Assembly: GCF_042684365.1 (NCBI RefSeq)
Contig: NZ_JBHULI010000025.1
Span: 124,001-188,000, forward strand
DNA length: 64,000 bases
DNA from: Gracilimonas halophila
GTDB taxonomy: Bacteria > Bacteroidota > Rhodothermia > Balneolales > Balneolaceae
Direction: 5' to 3'
Positions 26,603-35,529 of this stretch are shown here, piece by piece (position 1 is the first letter of the stretch; every line of letters starts with the position of its first letter). Under the pieces are notes generated by a model. That model saw only the letters and a list, made by a program, of their open reading frames with translations. It was not told the DNA's origin and did no database searches. The position numbers and the translations under genes are program-made.

Positions 26603-29600
26603 TTACTTAACAGTCATGGCATCTTCAACAAGCTTATTCTGTTCAGCTTCATGAATTTTTTTCTGCCCGGCAGCCGGGGAAGCAGAAGCCTGACGGCCTA
26701 CATATCTTAACTTCTGTCCGTCTTGAAGCAGTTCCATAAACCGGGGTGCTACGAATGTCCAGGCTCCCATATTCTTGGGCTCTTCCTGACACCATACAAT
26801 ATCCTTGATGGACGTGAAATCTTTAAGTTGTTCTTCGATCTCATCATCAGCAAAAGGATAGAATTGTTCGAGCCGGGCAATAGCTACATTGTCAACTTCA
26901 TGCTCTTGTCGATATTTCATTAGGTCGTAATATACCTTGCCTGAACAGATCACTAATCGTTTGAGATCTTTGGGATCTGTAAAGTCCTTATCAATGATGA
27001 AGGGCTGAAATTTACCATCGGCTAATTCATCCCTGCTTGAAGTTGCCATTGGATGACGAAGTAAACTTTTTGGAGTCATCAAAATAGCAGGTTTCTTGTT
27101 TTCCTGAAGAGCTTGACGGCGCAGCATGTGATAATACTGAGCCGGAGTGGTTACATTCATAACCTGCATATTGTCTTCAGCACATAGCTGCAGAAATCGT
27201 TCAAGGCGGGCAGATGAGTGCTCAGGCCCCTGACCTTCATATCCGTGAGGAAGATTCATTACCAACGCTGTTTTCTGTCCCCATTTGGCTTCACTTGCAG
27301 ATATAAACTGGTCGATGATGATCTGCGCTCCGTTGGCGAAATCACCAAATTGTGCTTCCCAAATAACAAGAGCATCCAGTTTTTCAGCACTGTAACCGAA
27401 TTCAAATCCTAAAGCGGCAAACTCACTCAACAAACTATTGTGAACATGAAAGCGTGCCTGATCATCAGAGAGGTTATTGAGAGGGACGAATTTTTGGTTG
27501 GTTTCTGTTCCATGAAGTACCGAATGGCGGTGAGAAAAAGTTCCTCTCTCAACATCCTGTCCGGTCAATCGGATAGTGGTTCCTGTTTTCAGAAGTGAAC
27601 CGAAAGCGAGCAATTCTGCAAAACCCCAATCGATCTTTTTTTCATTTTTATCAACTATCTCGGCACGTTTTGCTAACTGCTTAAGCAGTTTTGGATTAGC
27701 GTCGAAATCTTTGGGAACAGTATTTAGTTTAACGGCAATATCTTTTAGTTCTTCAGCAGGATAGGTAGTATCTGGGTAGGCCTTCCACTCATCCTGAGGG
27801 GTTTCTGTCCGGTCTATAAGGTTGTCCGTAACCTCAAGATTTGGAGCTTTTTTGGCATCTTCAAAAGCTTCCTGCAATAGCTGATCAAACTCATCGAAGA
27901 TCTGCTGAGTTTCCTCTTTGGTGAGTTCACCGTTTTTAACAAGATGCTCAGTGTAAACATCACGTACCGGTGAATGATCATTGATCTCTTTATACATACC
28001 GGGTTGGGTGAAAGCGGGCTCATCACCTTCATTATGACCGTGTTTACGATAACCAATAAGGTCGATCACAACATCTTTCCCAAATTTTTGACGATAGTCA
28101 AGTGCCATTTGTATGGCATAAACTGCAGCTTCTGGAGTATCACCATTTACATGGAAAATGGGAGCCAATACCGTTTTGGCAATATCGGAAGCATATTCGG
28201 TAGAGCGGCCGTCTTTAGGAAGCGTTGTAAAACCAATCTGGTTATTGATTATAATATGAACTGTACCGCCCGTACTGTAGCCTTCAAGCTGAGACATATT
28301 CAAAGTCTCAGCAACTACACCTTGCCCGGCAAAAGCAGCATCACCATGCATCAATACAGGGACCACGCGTTTAGAAGCATCTTCCTTGTCGTGATGATCT
28401 TGCATAGCTCGAACCGCTCCTTCAACAACAGGATTTACAGCTTCGAGGTGAGATGGGTTTGGCATGAGCTGAAGCTCAACTTCGTTACCATTGGCTGTTT
28501 TATGAATACCTCGTGCACCCAGGTGATATTTAACATCTCCGGAGCCCTGAATGGAATCGGGGTCGATGTTTCCTTCAAATTCAGCAAATACGCGATGGTA
28601 TGGCTTATTCATAATATTAACGAGCATATTTAACCGCCCGCGGTGAGCCATACCTACGAAGAATTTTTCGATTCCATGTTCACCAGCCTTCTCAAGCAAG
28701 AAGTGGATCATAGGAATGAGTGTGTCGGCTCCCTCAAGAGAAAATCTTTTGTGGCCTATGTATTTCTTGTGCAAAAATTCCTCAAAAGCCATTGCTTGAT
28801 TCAACTTATGGAGGATCTCACGCTTATCATCTTTGGAGAGTTGCGCATTATTTCCGGTCGACTCCATGGCTTCACGCAACCACTTTCGTTCTTCCAGATC
28901 CAGGAGGTGCATGTATTCAACTCCAATGTTTCCGGAATAAGTATCACGAAGCAAGCTGAGGATCTCGCGTAGCGTAGCTCGTTCTTTTCCACCTAAGCCG
29001 CCACAGTAAAATTCGCGGTCCAGATCCCAAAGGGAAAGTCCGTAATAATCGAGGTCAAGTTCGGGATTTTTACCCGGTTCTTTTCCAAGTGGGTCAAGGT
29101 CAGCCAATACGTGCCCACGCATACGGTACATATTGATAAGTCTCCAGACGCCCACTGCCCGGCGGTCATGTTCAAGCGTATTTTGTCCACCTGAAAACGG
29201 ACCTGTATAATTATCTTCCCCATAAGGAAGTGGCTCATATGGGATGTCCAGATCCGAGAAAATCTGTTCATAAAAATCTTCTTGTCCGCTTAAAAGATCA
29301 TCCATTTTCTTCAGGAACATGCCGGATTCAGCTCCCTGAATTACCCGGTGATCATAAGTAGATGATACAGTCATCACCTTACTCACTCCCAGCTGATTCA
29401 AGATCTCCTTAGACATTGCACGATACTCAGCCGGATAATCAATGGCACCGGTAGCGATAATAGCTCCCTGGGTTTTCATCAGTCTTGGTACCGAGGAAAC
29501 TGTGCCGATAGTCCCCGGATTCGTAATACTTATTGTAGTCCCTTGAAAATCCTCTATCTGCAAGTTGCCATTTCGGGCTTTGTCAATGAGTTCAGCGTAA

Positions 29601-30265
29601 GCATGTAAGAACTCTTTAAAGTTCATTTTATCTACGCCTTTAATACTTGGAACGACCAGGTTACGAGAACCGTCTTTGCCTTCCAGGTCAACAGCAACAC
29701 CTAAGTTTACTGAATCAGGAACTACGCGATAATGGCTGCCATCTTTATAAAGATAAGAACTATTCAGAGTCGGGAACTCCTTCAATGCACGAATAATAGC
29801 CCAGGCAATAAAATGAGTGAAAGAAGCTTTAGGTTCATTCCTTTTTAGCAGATGACGATTGATTATAGCACGATCTTCCACCATCATTTTAACAGGAAGA
29901 ACCCTGAGGGAGGTAGCTGTAGGAACCTCAAGGCTATCATCCATATTCTCAACAATCTTAGTAGCCACACCTTTGATTTTTTCTAAACTTGCGTTTTTAG
30001 GTGCTTGAACTTCTTTCTTAGCATCTTGTTGAACAGAAGCTTTTTTCGTCTCCGTTGATTCCTGTCGCTTGCTATCAGAGACATTCTGTGCTGATTGTTC
30101 AGGCTGAAGTTTTTCAGGTTCAGCTTTATCTACCGGTTTGCCTTCAAGTTCATCAAAGTACCTTTTCCAGTGAGCCGGAACCGATTTTGGGTCATTTTGA
30201 TATTGATCGTATAATTCTTCTACAAGTGCTGAATTGGGGCCGAATACGGCTTCAAGTGATTTCAA
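26603..30265 (-). CDS. kgd: Fused 2-oxoglutarate dehydrogenase E2-E1 (Kgd-type multifunctional enzyme)
   Basis: The 1220-aa protein joins an E1-type N-terminal segment (ELYDQYQNDPKSVPAHWKRYF), a Lys/Ala/Gln linker (about 45-105), an E2 succinyltransferase catalytic domain (about 110-340) with the motif YDHRVIQGAESG (His306), and a full thiamine-diphosphate E1 domain. The E1 part shows FFVGMAHRGRLNML, HGDAAFAGQGVVAE and the C-terminal AQFGDFANGAQ. No lipoyl domain is present, as in mycobacterial Kgd, so a lipoyl carrier must come from another protein. It oxidises or decarboxylates 2-oxoglutarate in the TCA cycle. The start is taken as TTG at 30265: no in-frame ATG lies between it and the upstream stop. 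Confidence 0.93.
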   Translation of the reverse strand: MKSLEAVFGPNSALVEELYDQYQNDPKSVPAHWKRYFDELEGKPVDKAEPEKLQPEQSAQNVSDSKRQESTETKKASVQQDAKKEVQAPKNASLEKIKGVATKIVENMDDSLEVPTATSLRVLPVKMMVEDRAIINRHLLKRNEPKASFTHFIAWAIIRALKEFPTLNSSYLYKDGSHYRVVPDSVNLGVAVDLEGKDGSRNLVVPSIKGVDKMNFKEFLHAYAELIDKARNGNLQIEDFQGTTISITNPGTIGTVSSVPRLMKTQGAIIATGAIDYPAEYRAMSKEILNQLGVSKVMTVSSTYDHRVIQGAESGMFLKKMDDLLSGQEDFYEQIFSDLDIPYEPLPYGEDNYTGPFSGGQNTLEHDRRAVGVWRLINMYRMRGHVLADLDPLGKEPGKNPELDLDYYGLSLWDLDREFYCGGLGGKERATLREILSLLRDTYSGNIGVEYMHLLDLEERKWLREAMESTGNNAQLSKDDKREILHKLNQAMAFEEFLHKKYIGHKRFSLEGADTLIPMIHFLLEKAGEHGIEKFFVGMAHRGRLNMLVNIMNKPYHRVFAEFEGNIDPDSIQGSGDVKYHLGARGIHKTANGNEVELQLMPNPSHLEAVNPVVEGAVRAMQDHHDKEDASKRVVPVLMHGDAAFAGQGVVAETLNMSQLEGYSTGGTVHIIINNQIGFTTLPKDGRSTEYASDIAKTVLAPIFHVNGDTPEAAVYAIQMALDYRQKFGKDVVIDLIGYRKHGHNEGDEPAFTQPGMYKEINDHSPVRDVYTEHLVKNGELTKEETQQIFDEFDQLLQEAFEDAKKAPNLEVTDNLIDRTETPQDEWKAYPDTTYPAEELKDIAVKLNTVPKDFDANPKLLKQLAKRAEIVDKNEKKIDWGFAELLAFGSLLKTGTTIRLTGQDVERGTFSHRHSVLHGTETNQKFVPLNNLSDDQARFHVHNSLLSEFAALGFEFGYSAEKLDALVIWEAQFGDFANGAQIIIDQFISASEAKWGQKTALVMNLPHGYEGQGPEHSSARLERFLQLCAEDNMQVMNVTTPAQYYHMLRRQALQENKKPAILMTPKSLLRHPMATSSRDELADGKFQPFIIDKDFTDPKDLKRLVICSGKVYYDLMKYRQEHEVDNVAIARLEQFYPFADDEIEEQLKDFTSIKDIVWCQEEPKNMGAWTFVAPRFMELLQDGQKLRYVGRQASASPAAGQKKIHEAEQNKLVEDAMTVK

Positions 30266-30465
30266 TGGTCTGGCTAACCTCGTACGGTATTTTGAGAGCG
30301 ATTTATTGTGCTAATGAATAATCCTTTAAAATGATTTAAAAACAACTGATTCTCAGTGCTTTTAATAACCCCAAAATTAAGGATTACATTCTTAAAAAAC
30401 GATAATTTCTACAAACCGATATTTACCTCTAATACAGGGCTAATATGCTTTGTTTTGGATAAGAA

Positions 30466-30492
30466 GTAGCTAAATAAAATCTCTTTAGCTAC
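30466..30492. promoter_or_regulatory. Inverted repeat in the kgd/kinase divergent gap
   Basis: GTAGCTAAA (30466-30474) and TTTAGCTAC (30484-30492) form a perfect 9-bp inverted repeat with a 9-nt centre. It lies about 90 bp before the kinase start and 200 bp before the kgd start. It may be an operator or a small hairpin. Nothing else stands out in the 315-bp gap 30266-30580, which is AT-rich and has no open frame of note. Confidence 0.3.
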
Positions 30493-30580
30493 ATTCCTTC
30501 TTGGAAGTAATTTATGCTCAGCAAATATATACCGATAATTTAAATGATATAAAGTATAAGCTATGTCATATTGAGCTGAG

Positions 30581-32056
30581 ATGATGTTTGAGGGAACAAG
30601 TTTGAAAAATGTAGAAATGCCTCTTTTGTCCGGAATTCCCGGATGGATAAAACATTCAAAAACCCTGTATTTGGTGGTCACAAATACTAAAGGGGATATT
30701 TTGTTTTGCAATGATCATTATGCTCAAACTTTTCTTTTCCCCGGAGATTCTATTTCCGGGGTAAATTTTTCAACTTTTATTTCTTCCGGTGAAGTAGAAG
30801 AGTACAAGGAATTACTTACGGAGTGTGTACAGGATTATTCGAGTGGCCCGCTTCAGATCATCAATAAGATAAAGATACGGGATACCGACCGCTTCAATAG
30901 TGTTAAATGGGAATGCAGTTTATACTCAGATGGATCTGATGAAGAACTTATAGTCATTCATATTGGACATAATGTAGTTGCAGTTGAAAAAGAATCGATT
31001 TCTGAAGAGCATTTTGATAAATCACTGAACTTTCTTTTTGATGATCTGCAGATAGGTGTGGTAGTTCAGGACGAAAAGTCAGCTATTTTACTTTCAAATA
31101 ATAAAGCAGAAGAACTGTTGGGGCTTACAAAAGATCAGCTCTATGGCCGTACTGTGCATGATGATGGCTGGAAAATTATTAAAAGTGACGAATCCGCTTT
31201 CCCAGCTGATGAGTTACCGGCAGCGCGGGCTATATCTGAGAAAAGTCATATCAAGAATGTGATCATGGGAGTGTATAATCCCAAGATAAAACATTATGTA
31301 TGGTTACAGGTAGATGCAAACCCATTACTGGATAAAAAGGGAAGAGTATTACGGGTAGCAACAACTTTTATTGATATCAGTCCCCGCAAAGATCAGGAAG
31401 AAGTTTTAAAAGATGCATTGAAAGAGAAAACAACTTTACTTGCTGAGATTCATCATCGGGTAAAGAATAATCTGGCGATTGTTTCCGGGCTTCTGGAGTT
31501 GCAGAGTATGGAGGTGGATCCTGAACATAAGCTTCCTCTTCAAAGAAGTATCAATCGCATCCATTCTATTGCAATGGTACACGAACTAATGTATGAAACA
31601 GAACGATTGTCTTCCGTAAATATCAAGCATTATCTCGATCAGCTTATCCCGGCAATAAAACGCACCATGCAATCTAAAAAACAAGTAGAAATAAATCTTG
31701 ACCTTGAAGAACATCAGCTGAATATCAATCAGGCTATACCACTAGGCTTACTTTTTAATGAACTACTGACCAATTCATTCAAATATGCATTTCTTAAAAC
31801 ATTTGACGGCAAGATAGATATTTTGATGGAGGTAGCAGATAAGAGGATCACGTTTTCCTATAAAGATAATGGCCCGGGTTTCAGCAAAGAACAGGATTTT
31901 TCAAATACTCCAAGTCTGGGTTTAAGTCTGGGTTTAAGTCTTATTCATGCCCAACTCGGGCAGCTTCATGCAAAGTATGAAGTTGAAACCAATGGAAAAT
32001 TCGAGTTGAAATTTGAGTTTGATATTTCTGAACGGGGACCCCATTCTAATATGTAA
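30581..32056 (+). CDS. Cytoplasmic PAS-domain histidine kinase (HisKA_2 type)
   Basis: The 491-aa protein has no membrane helix. It shows two PAS-like domains (about 20-135 and 145-270; the second ends VATTFIDISPRKDQEE), then a HisKA_2 phosphoacceptor box LLAEIHHRVKNNL with His291. The ATPase domain has NELLTNSFKYAF (N box) and KDNGPGF (G1). The G2 region reads SLGLSLGLSL because of a 12-bp tandem duplication at 31912-31935. Kinases of this class sense light, redox or small ligands in the PAS domains; the signal is unknown here. No response regulator is adjacent. It resembles the amber-split kinase at 13498 in its catalytic half. Confidence 0.9.
   Translation: MMFEGTSLKNVEMPLLSGIPGWIKHSKTLYLVVTNTKGDILFCNDHYAQTFLFPGDSISGVNFSTFISSGEVEEYKELLTECVQDYSSGPLQIINKIKIRDTDRFNSVKWECSLYSDGSDEELIVIHIGHNVVAVEKESISEEHFDKSLNFLFDDLQIGVVVQDEKSAILLSNNKAEELLGLTKDQLYGRTVHDDGWKIIKSDESAFPADELPAARAISEKSHIKNVIMGVYNPKIKHYVWLQVDANPLLDKKGRVLRVATTFIDISPRKDQEEVLKDALKEKTTLLAEIHHRVKNNLAIVSGLLELQSMEVDPEHKLPLQRSINRIHSIAMVHELMYETERLSSVNIKHYLDQLIPAIKRTMQSKKQVEINLDLEEHQLNINQAIPLGLLFNELLTNSFKYAFLKTFDGKIDILMEVADKRITFSYKDNGPGFSKEQDFSNTPSLGLSLGLSLIHAQLGQLHAKYEVETNGKFELKFEFDISERGPHSNM
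31912..31941 (+). repeat. 12-bp tandem duplication inside the kinase gene
   Basis: AAGTCTGGGTTT occurs twice in direct succession (31912-31923, 31924-31935) and a third partial copy (AAGTCT) follows. It adds four residues (Gly-Leu-Ser-Leu) to the G2 box region of the ATPase domain and keeps the frame. Confidence 0.85.
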
Positions 32057-32201
32057 AGAGATCTTGGGTTGATATAAATCACTGATCTCTAATAGTGAAA
32101 ATAAAACTCTTCTTATTTCTTTAATTCGCTTGCTTCAAGCCCTATATTCAATGTCTTAATTTCAGGCATTGAATGTATCATCAGATCAAAAATATTAAGG
32201 A

Positions 32202-33998
32202 ATGAGCGAAAAGACAGAGAACAAAAAAACAGGTGCTGAAAATATTAATTGGGACCTTTCTGACCTCTATGCTTCAAACGAAGACCCACAACTTTTAAAA
32301 GATAAGAAAAAGGTGCTTGAAGAAGCTCAGGCTTTCTCCGATTCATACCGTGGCAAAGTTTCCGGACTGGATGCAAAGTCATTCAAACAAATGCTGGATG
32401 AATACGAAGAAATTTTAGACCTGTCAGGAAAGATAGGCTCTTTCGCCTATTTGCAATGGTCTACTGATACCGGCAACACAGATTATGGGAAACTGGTAGC
32501 TGAAACAAATGAATTATCTTCAGAGATCAGTCAAAAATTGGTTTTTCTTGATGTTGAATGGCTGAATATTCCTGAAGAGAAAGCACAGAGATTGATTGAA
32601 AATGAAGCTTTAAGTACATATAAACATTATCTGGAAAGCTCCCGTAGATACAAAGATCATGTACTGGAAGAAGGACAGGAAAAGATAATGTCGGCTAAAT
32701 CAGTAACCGGACGAAGTGCCTGGGTTAGGTTTTTCGATGAGACCCTTGGAGCTGCAAAATTTGAATTGGATGGGGAAGAGCTAAGTGAACAAGAGGTGTT
32801 GAGCAAGCTCCATGAAAGTGATCGGGATCTTAGGGTTCGTGCTCATGCATCTCTGACCAAAAAGTTCAAGGAACTTAGCAGGCAGCTTACTTTTGTGTTT
32901 AATACCATTTTGGCGGATAAGTCAACCAACGACAAGCTTCGTAAATATGACAGCTGGATCGACTCAAGAAATCTGGCCAACCAAACGGATAGTAAAACGG
33001 TGAATGCCCTTGTCGAATCCGTTACTTCTAAGTATGAGCTGGTTCAACGCTACTATAAGTTAAAGCGTGATCTGCTTGGTTTGGATGAGATGAAGGATTA
33101 TGACCGGTATGCTCCAATCATGAAAAATGAAGCAACCATTGATTGGAGTTCTGCTGAAAAAATGGTGTTGGATTCCTATTCTAATTTCCATCCAAAAATG
33201 GGGGAGATCACCAAGGAATTTTTTGATAAAAACTGGATCGATGCAGCAATCAAACCCGGGAAAAGAGGAGGGGCGTATTCCGCCGGAACAGTTCCTTCCG
33301 CACACCCTTATGTATTCATGAACTTTGATGGTAAGATCCGCGATGTGCAAACCCTTGCACATGAATTAGGCCATGGAGTACATCAGTATTTGTCACGACA
33401 GCAAGGAGTTTTACAATCCTCAACTCCTCTTACTACGGCTGAAACGGCTTCTGTATTTGGGGAAATGCTGGTATTCCAAAAACTTATGAAAGAGCTCGAT
33501 GACCCCAAAGAAAAACTGGCTCTTCTTATTGGTAAGATCGATGATACTATCGCTACCGTTTTCAGGCAGATCTCAATGAACCGATTTGAGCATGCTATGC
33601 ATACGGCGCGGCGCGAGGAGGGCGAACTTACGGCCGAACGTTTCTCTGAATTATGGATGGAGCAACAGAAAGCATTATATGGAAATGCTGTTGAACTCAC
33701 AGATGAATATGGAATTTGGTGGAGTTACATTCCACACTTTCTTCACACACCCGGTTATGTTTATGCCTATGCTTTTGGGGAGTTACTGGTGCTGGCACTG
33801 TATGAAGAATATACACAGCGACCGGATGGTTTTGCTGATCGATACCTGGAACTGTTGAGTGCGGGCGGTTCTGAGTGGCCGGAAGATCTGGTGGCTAAAA
33901 TGGGGCTCGATATCACTCAGCCTGATTTCTGGAATAAAGGATTAGCCTCATTTGAGCGTATGGTAGAAGAAGCAGAAGCCATGGCTAAGGAGATCTGA
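32202..33998 (+). CDS. pepF: Oligoendopeptidase F (M3 metallopeptidase)
   Basis: The 598-aa protein is a cytosolic zinc endopeptidase that cuts short peptides. The zinc motif is LAHELGHGVHQYL, with His387, Glu388 and His391; the third ligand is the glutamate of TTAETASVFGEM. The C-terminal motif YIPHFLHTPGYVYAYAFGELL is typical of the M3B group. There is no signal peptide. Its length is normal for PepF. It is probably monocistronic, 145 bp after the PAS kinase and 67 bp before the GAF-like gene. A short inverted repeat, ATTCAATG/CATTGAAT (32146-32174), lies just upstream of the start. Confidence 0.94.
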   Translation: MSEKTENKKTGAENINWDLSDLYASNEDPQLLKDKKKVLEEAQAFSDSYRGKVSGLDAKSFKQMLDEYEEILDLSGKIGSFAYLQWSTDTGNTDYGKLVAETNELSSEISQKLVFLDVEWLNIPEEKAQRLIENEALSTYKHYLESSRRYKDHVLEEGQEKIMSAKSVTGRSAWVRFFDETLGAAKFELDGEELSEQEVLSKLHESDRDLRVRAHASLTKKFKELSRQLTFVFNTILADKSTNDKLRKYDSWIDSRNLANQTDSKTVNALVESVTSKYELVQRYYKLKRDLLGLDEMKDYDRYAPIMKNEATIDWSSAEKMVLDSYSNFHPKMGEITKEFFDKNWIDAAIKPGKRGGAYSAGTVPSAHPYVFMNFDGKIRDVQTLAHELGHGVHQYLSRQQGVLQSSTPLTTAETASVFGEMLVFQKLMKELDDPKEKLALLIGKIDDTIATVFRQISMNRFEHAMHTARREEGELTAERFSELWMEQQKALYGNAVELTDEYGIWWSYIPHFLHTPGYVYAYAFGELLVLALYEEYTQRPDGFADRYLELLSAGGSEWPEDLVAKMGLDITQPDFWNKGLASFERMVEEAEAMAKEI

Positions 33999-34065
33999 AC
34001 AATGGGTAAATGACCATGAAAATCCATACACTCTAAAACTAAAATATTTTTAATCAGCAAAGCGA

Positions 34066-35529
34066 ATGTCTTTAGACCGACAAAAAAAAGCATTAAGAGA
34101 ATTTAAACAGATCATTGAGGATCTGGTGCACTTATTTCGAACTTCAACCAAAGTTCAGCTTTCCTACATGTGTTGGGTGAATCGAGACCGGCAACAATTT
34201 GTTTGGGGAACCAATAGCACAGGTTTACCGAATGTGATGTTTCAGGATCGGGTGGCTTTTGAAAATCATTTCCTCGATGAGTTTAAAGATGCTGAGGAGG
34301 TTATACAATTAGTGGTTGGGGAGGATATCCCAAAAGCCAAATTGATGCACTATTTTGATTTTGTGCAAGCCAAACACATCCTCATCATCCCGTTTATAAA
34401 TAAGGGAGAAACAGTTGCGCTTACAGTTCTGGAAAGTGAGGAGGAGATCGATCAAGAGGTTATTCAGGATCGGGTGATGGCTTACAATAATGCATTAGTG
34501 AATGTATTGGACACCTATCTTGAAGTGGTTGATCTGCATGAAAATCAGCAGGAATGGGAAGATTATGAAGAATCAATTAATAAGTTGGATTACAGGCAAC
34601 ATCGAGTTGAAATACTTGTAAATATGCTCGAAGAAATGCAGAAGAGCCTGCCTAACGGAGGAGCGGTTTTATTGGCACCAGGTATGGAATCCTGGAATGT
34701 GATTCTCCGATCTCAGAATTCAAAAAAGGCTCCTGCACTTGGACTGCAGCTTGAAGAAAAAAGTGTTGCTTATGAAGCACTCGAAAAAGGAGAGCCGATC
34801 TTTACCATGCACTTCAATAATAATCCACGAAGAATAACTTCTAATGAGAAGAGGACGGAGGGTGCTACTTATGCCGTCCCCATTATGATCCATGACCGGA
34901 GACAGGCCGTGGTAATATGCTATGATAATGATCCGCTGACATTCAAAGAATCTACCAAACATAAGTTGTCTAACTTAGCACGTATAGCGGCATTGAGTAT
35001 TCAATCATCGGTAAAGAAATCAGGTATGGTGCAAGAGCTACTTACCCAAAACTTTGGAGCTTTTATGCCTGAACTTTGGGAGGCGGCACTTAACAGTGAA
35101 CTAGCCAAGCTTAAGAAAGGTACGGGGACTTCCACCTGGCTTGGGTTGATAACACCCGATGATGTATCTGCATTGAGAACAAAATTCAGGCTCGAGGACC
35201 TTCAAAATATTCAAACAGATTTTGTAACGGTTCTAAACCCTTCACGATATGGGATCCCTGGTTTTATAGGATATAATTCTGATTACGTTTATGCTTTTTT
35301 GATTCAAAGTGATGATGAAGAAGCAGTTTCCTTTTGGATGGAAAAATTGAAATCAAAACTGGAATCTGGATTGAATCTATCAATCGGTGGATCGATGAGG
35401 GCTAAGTTTCAGGTAGGTTTTACTAAAATAACAGAAGAGTCACCTAATGCCTATCAGGTGAAAGAAAGGGCTAAAAAGGCCCTGTCTAAAGTTATTAATG
35501 ATGATGAGGCAGAGTTAGCAGAAGTATAA
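34066..35529 (+). CDS. GAF-like protein with a probable degenerate GGDEF domain, coupled to deoB
   Basis: The 487-aa soluble protein is not a family I recognise by name. Residues 10-150 and about 185-330 look like two GAF domains (AVVICYDNDPLTFKESTKHKLSNLARIAALSIQSS is a typical GAF end). The last 130 residues follow the strand/helix order of a GGDEF domain: RYGIPGFIGYNSDYVYAFLI stands where RYGGDEF would be, and GFTKITEESPNAYQVKERAKKAL where the closing G...A..AL helix would be. The GG(D/E)EF catalytic residues are absent, so no diguanylate cyclase activity is expected. Its TAA overlaps the deoB ATG (TAATG), which implies coupled translation. Confidence 0.65.
   Translation: MSLDRQKKALREFKQIIEDLVHLFRTSTKVQLSYMCWVNRDRQQFVWGTNSTGLPNVMFQDRVAFENHFLDEFKDAEEVIQLVVGEDIPKAKLMHYFDFVQAKHILIIPFINKGETVALTVLESEEEIDQEVIQDRVMAYNNALVNVLDTYLEVVDLHENQQEWEDYEESINKLDYRQHRVEILVNMLEEMQKSLPNGGAVLLAPGMESWNVILRSQNSKKAPALGLQLEEKSVAYEALEKGEPIFTMHFNNNPRRITSNEKRTEGATYAVPIMIHDRRQAVVICYDNDPLTFKESTKHKLSNLARIAALSIQSSVKKSGMVQELLTQNFGAFMPELWEAALNSELAKLKKGTGTSTWLGLITPDDVSALRTKFRLEDLQNIQTDFVTVLNPSRYGIPGFIGYNSDYVYAFLIQSDDEEAVSFWMEKLKSKLESGLNLSIGGSMRAKFQVGFTKITEESPNAYQVKERAKKALSKVINDDEAELAEV

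Noticed and set aside
27974..28633. A 219-codon open frame opposite the oxoglutarate dehydrogenase gene
   Set aside because: It is entirely antisense to the conserved E1 domain and shows no domain or signal of its own.
30456..30471. GG-N10-GC spacing upstream of the PAS kinase gene
   Set aside because: The -12 box reads TAGCT and the -24 box TGGATA, with mismatches at key positions; this is within chance for an AT-rich gap.
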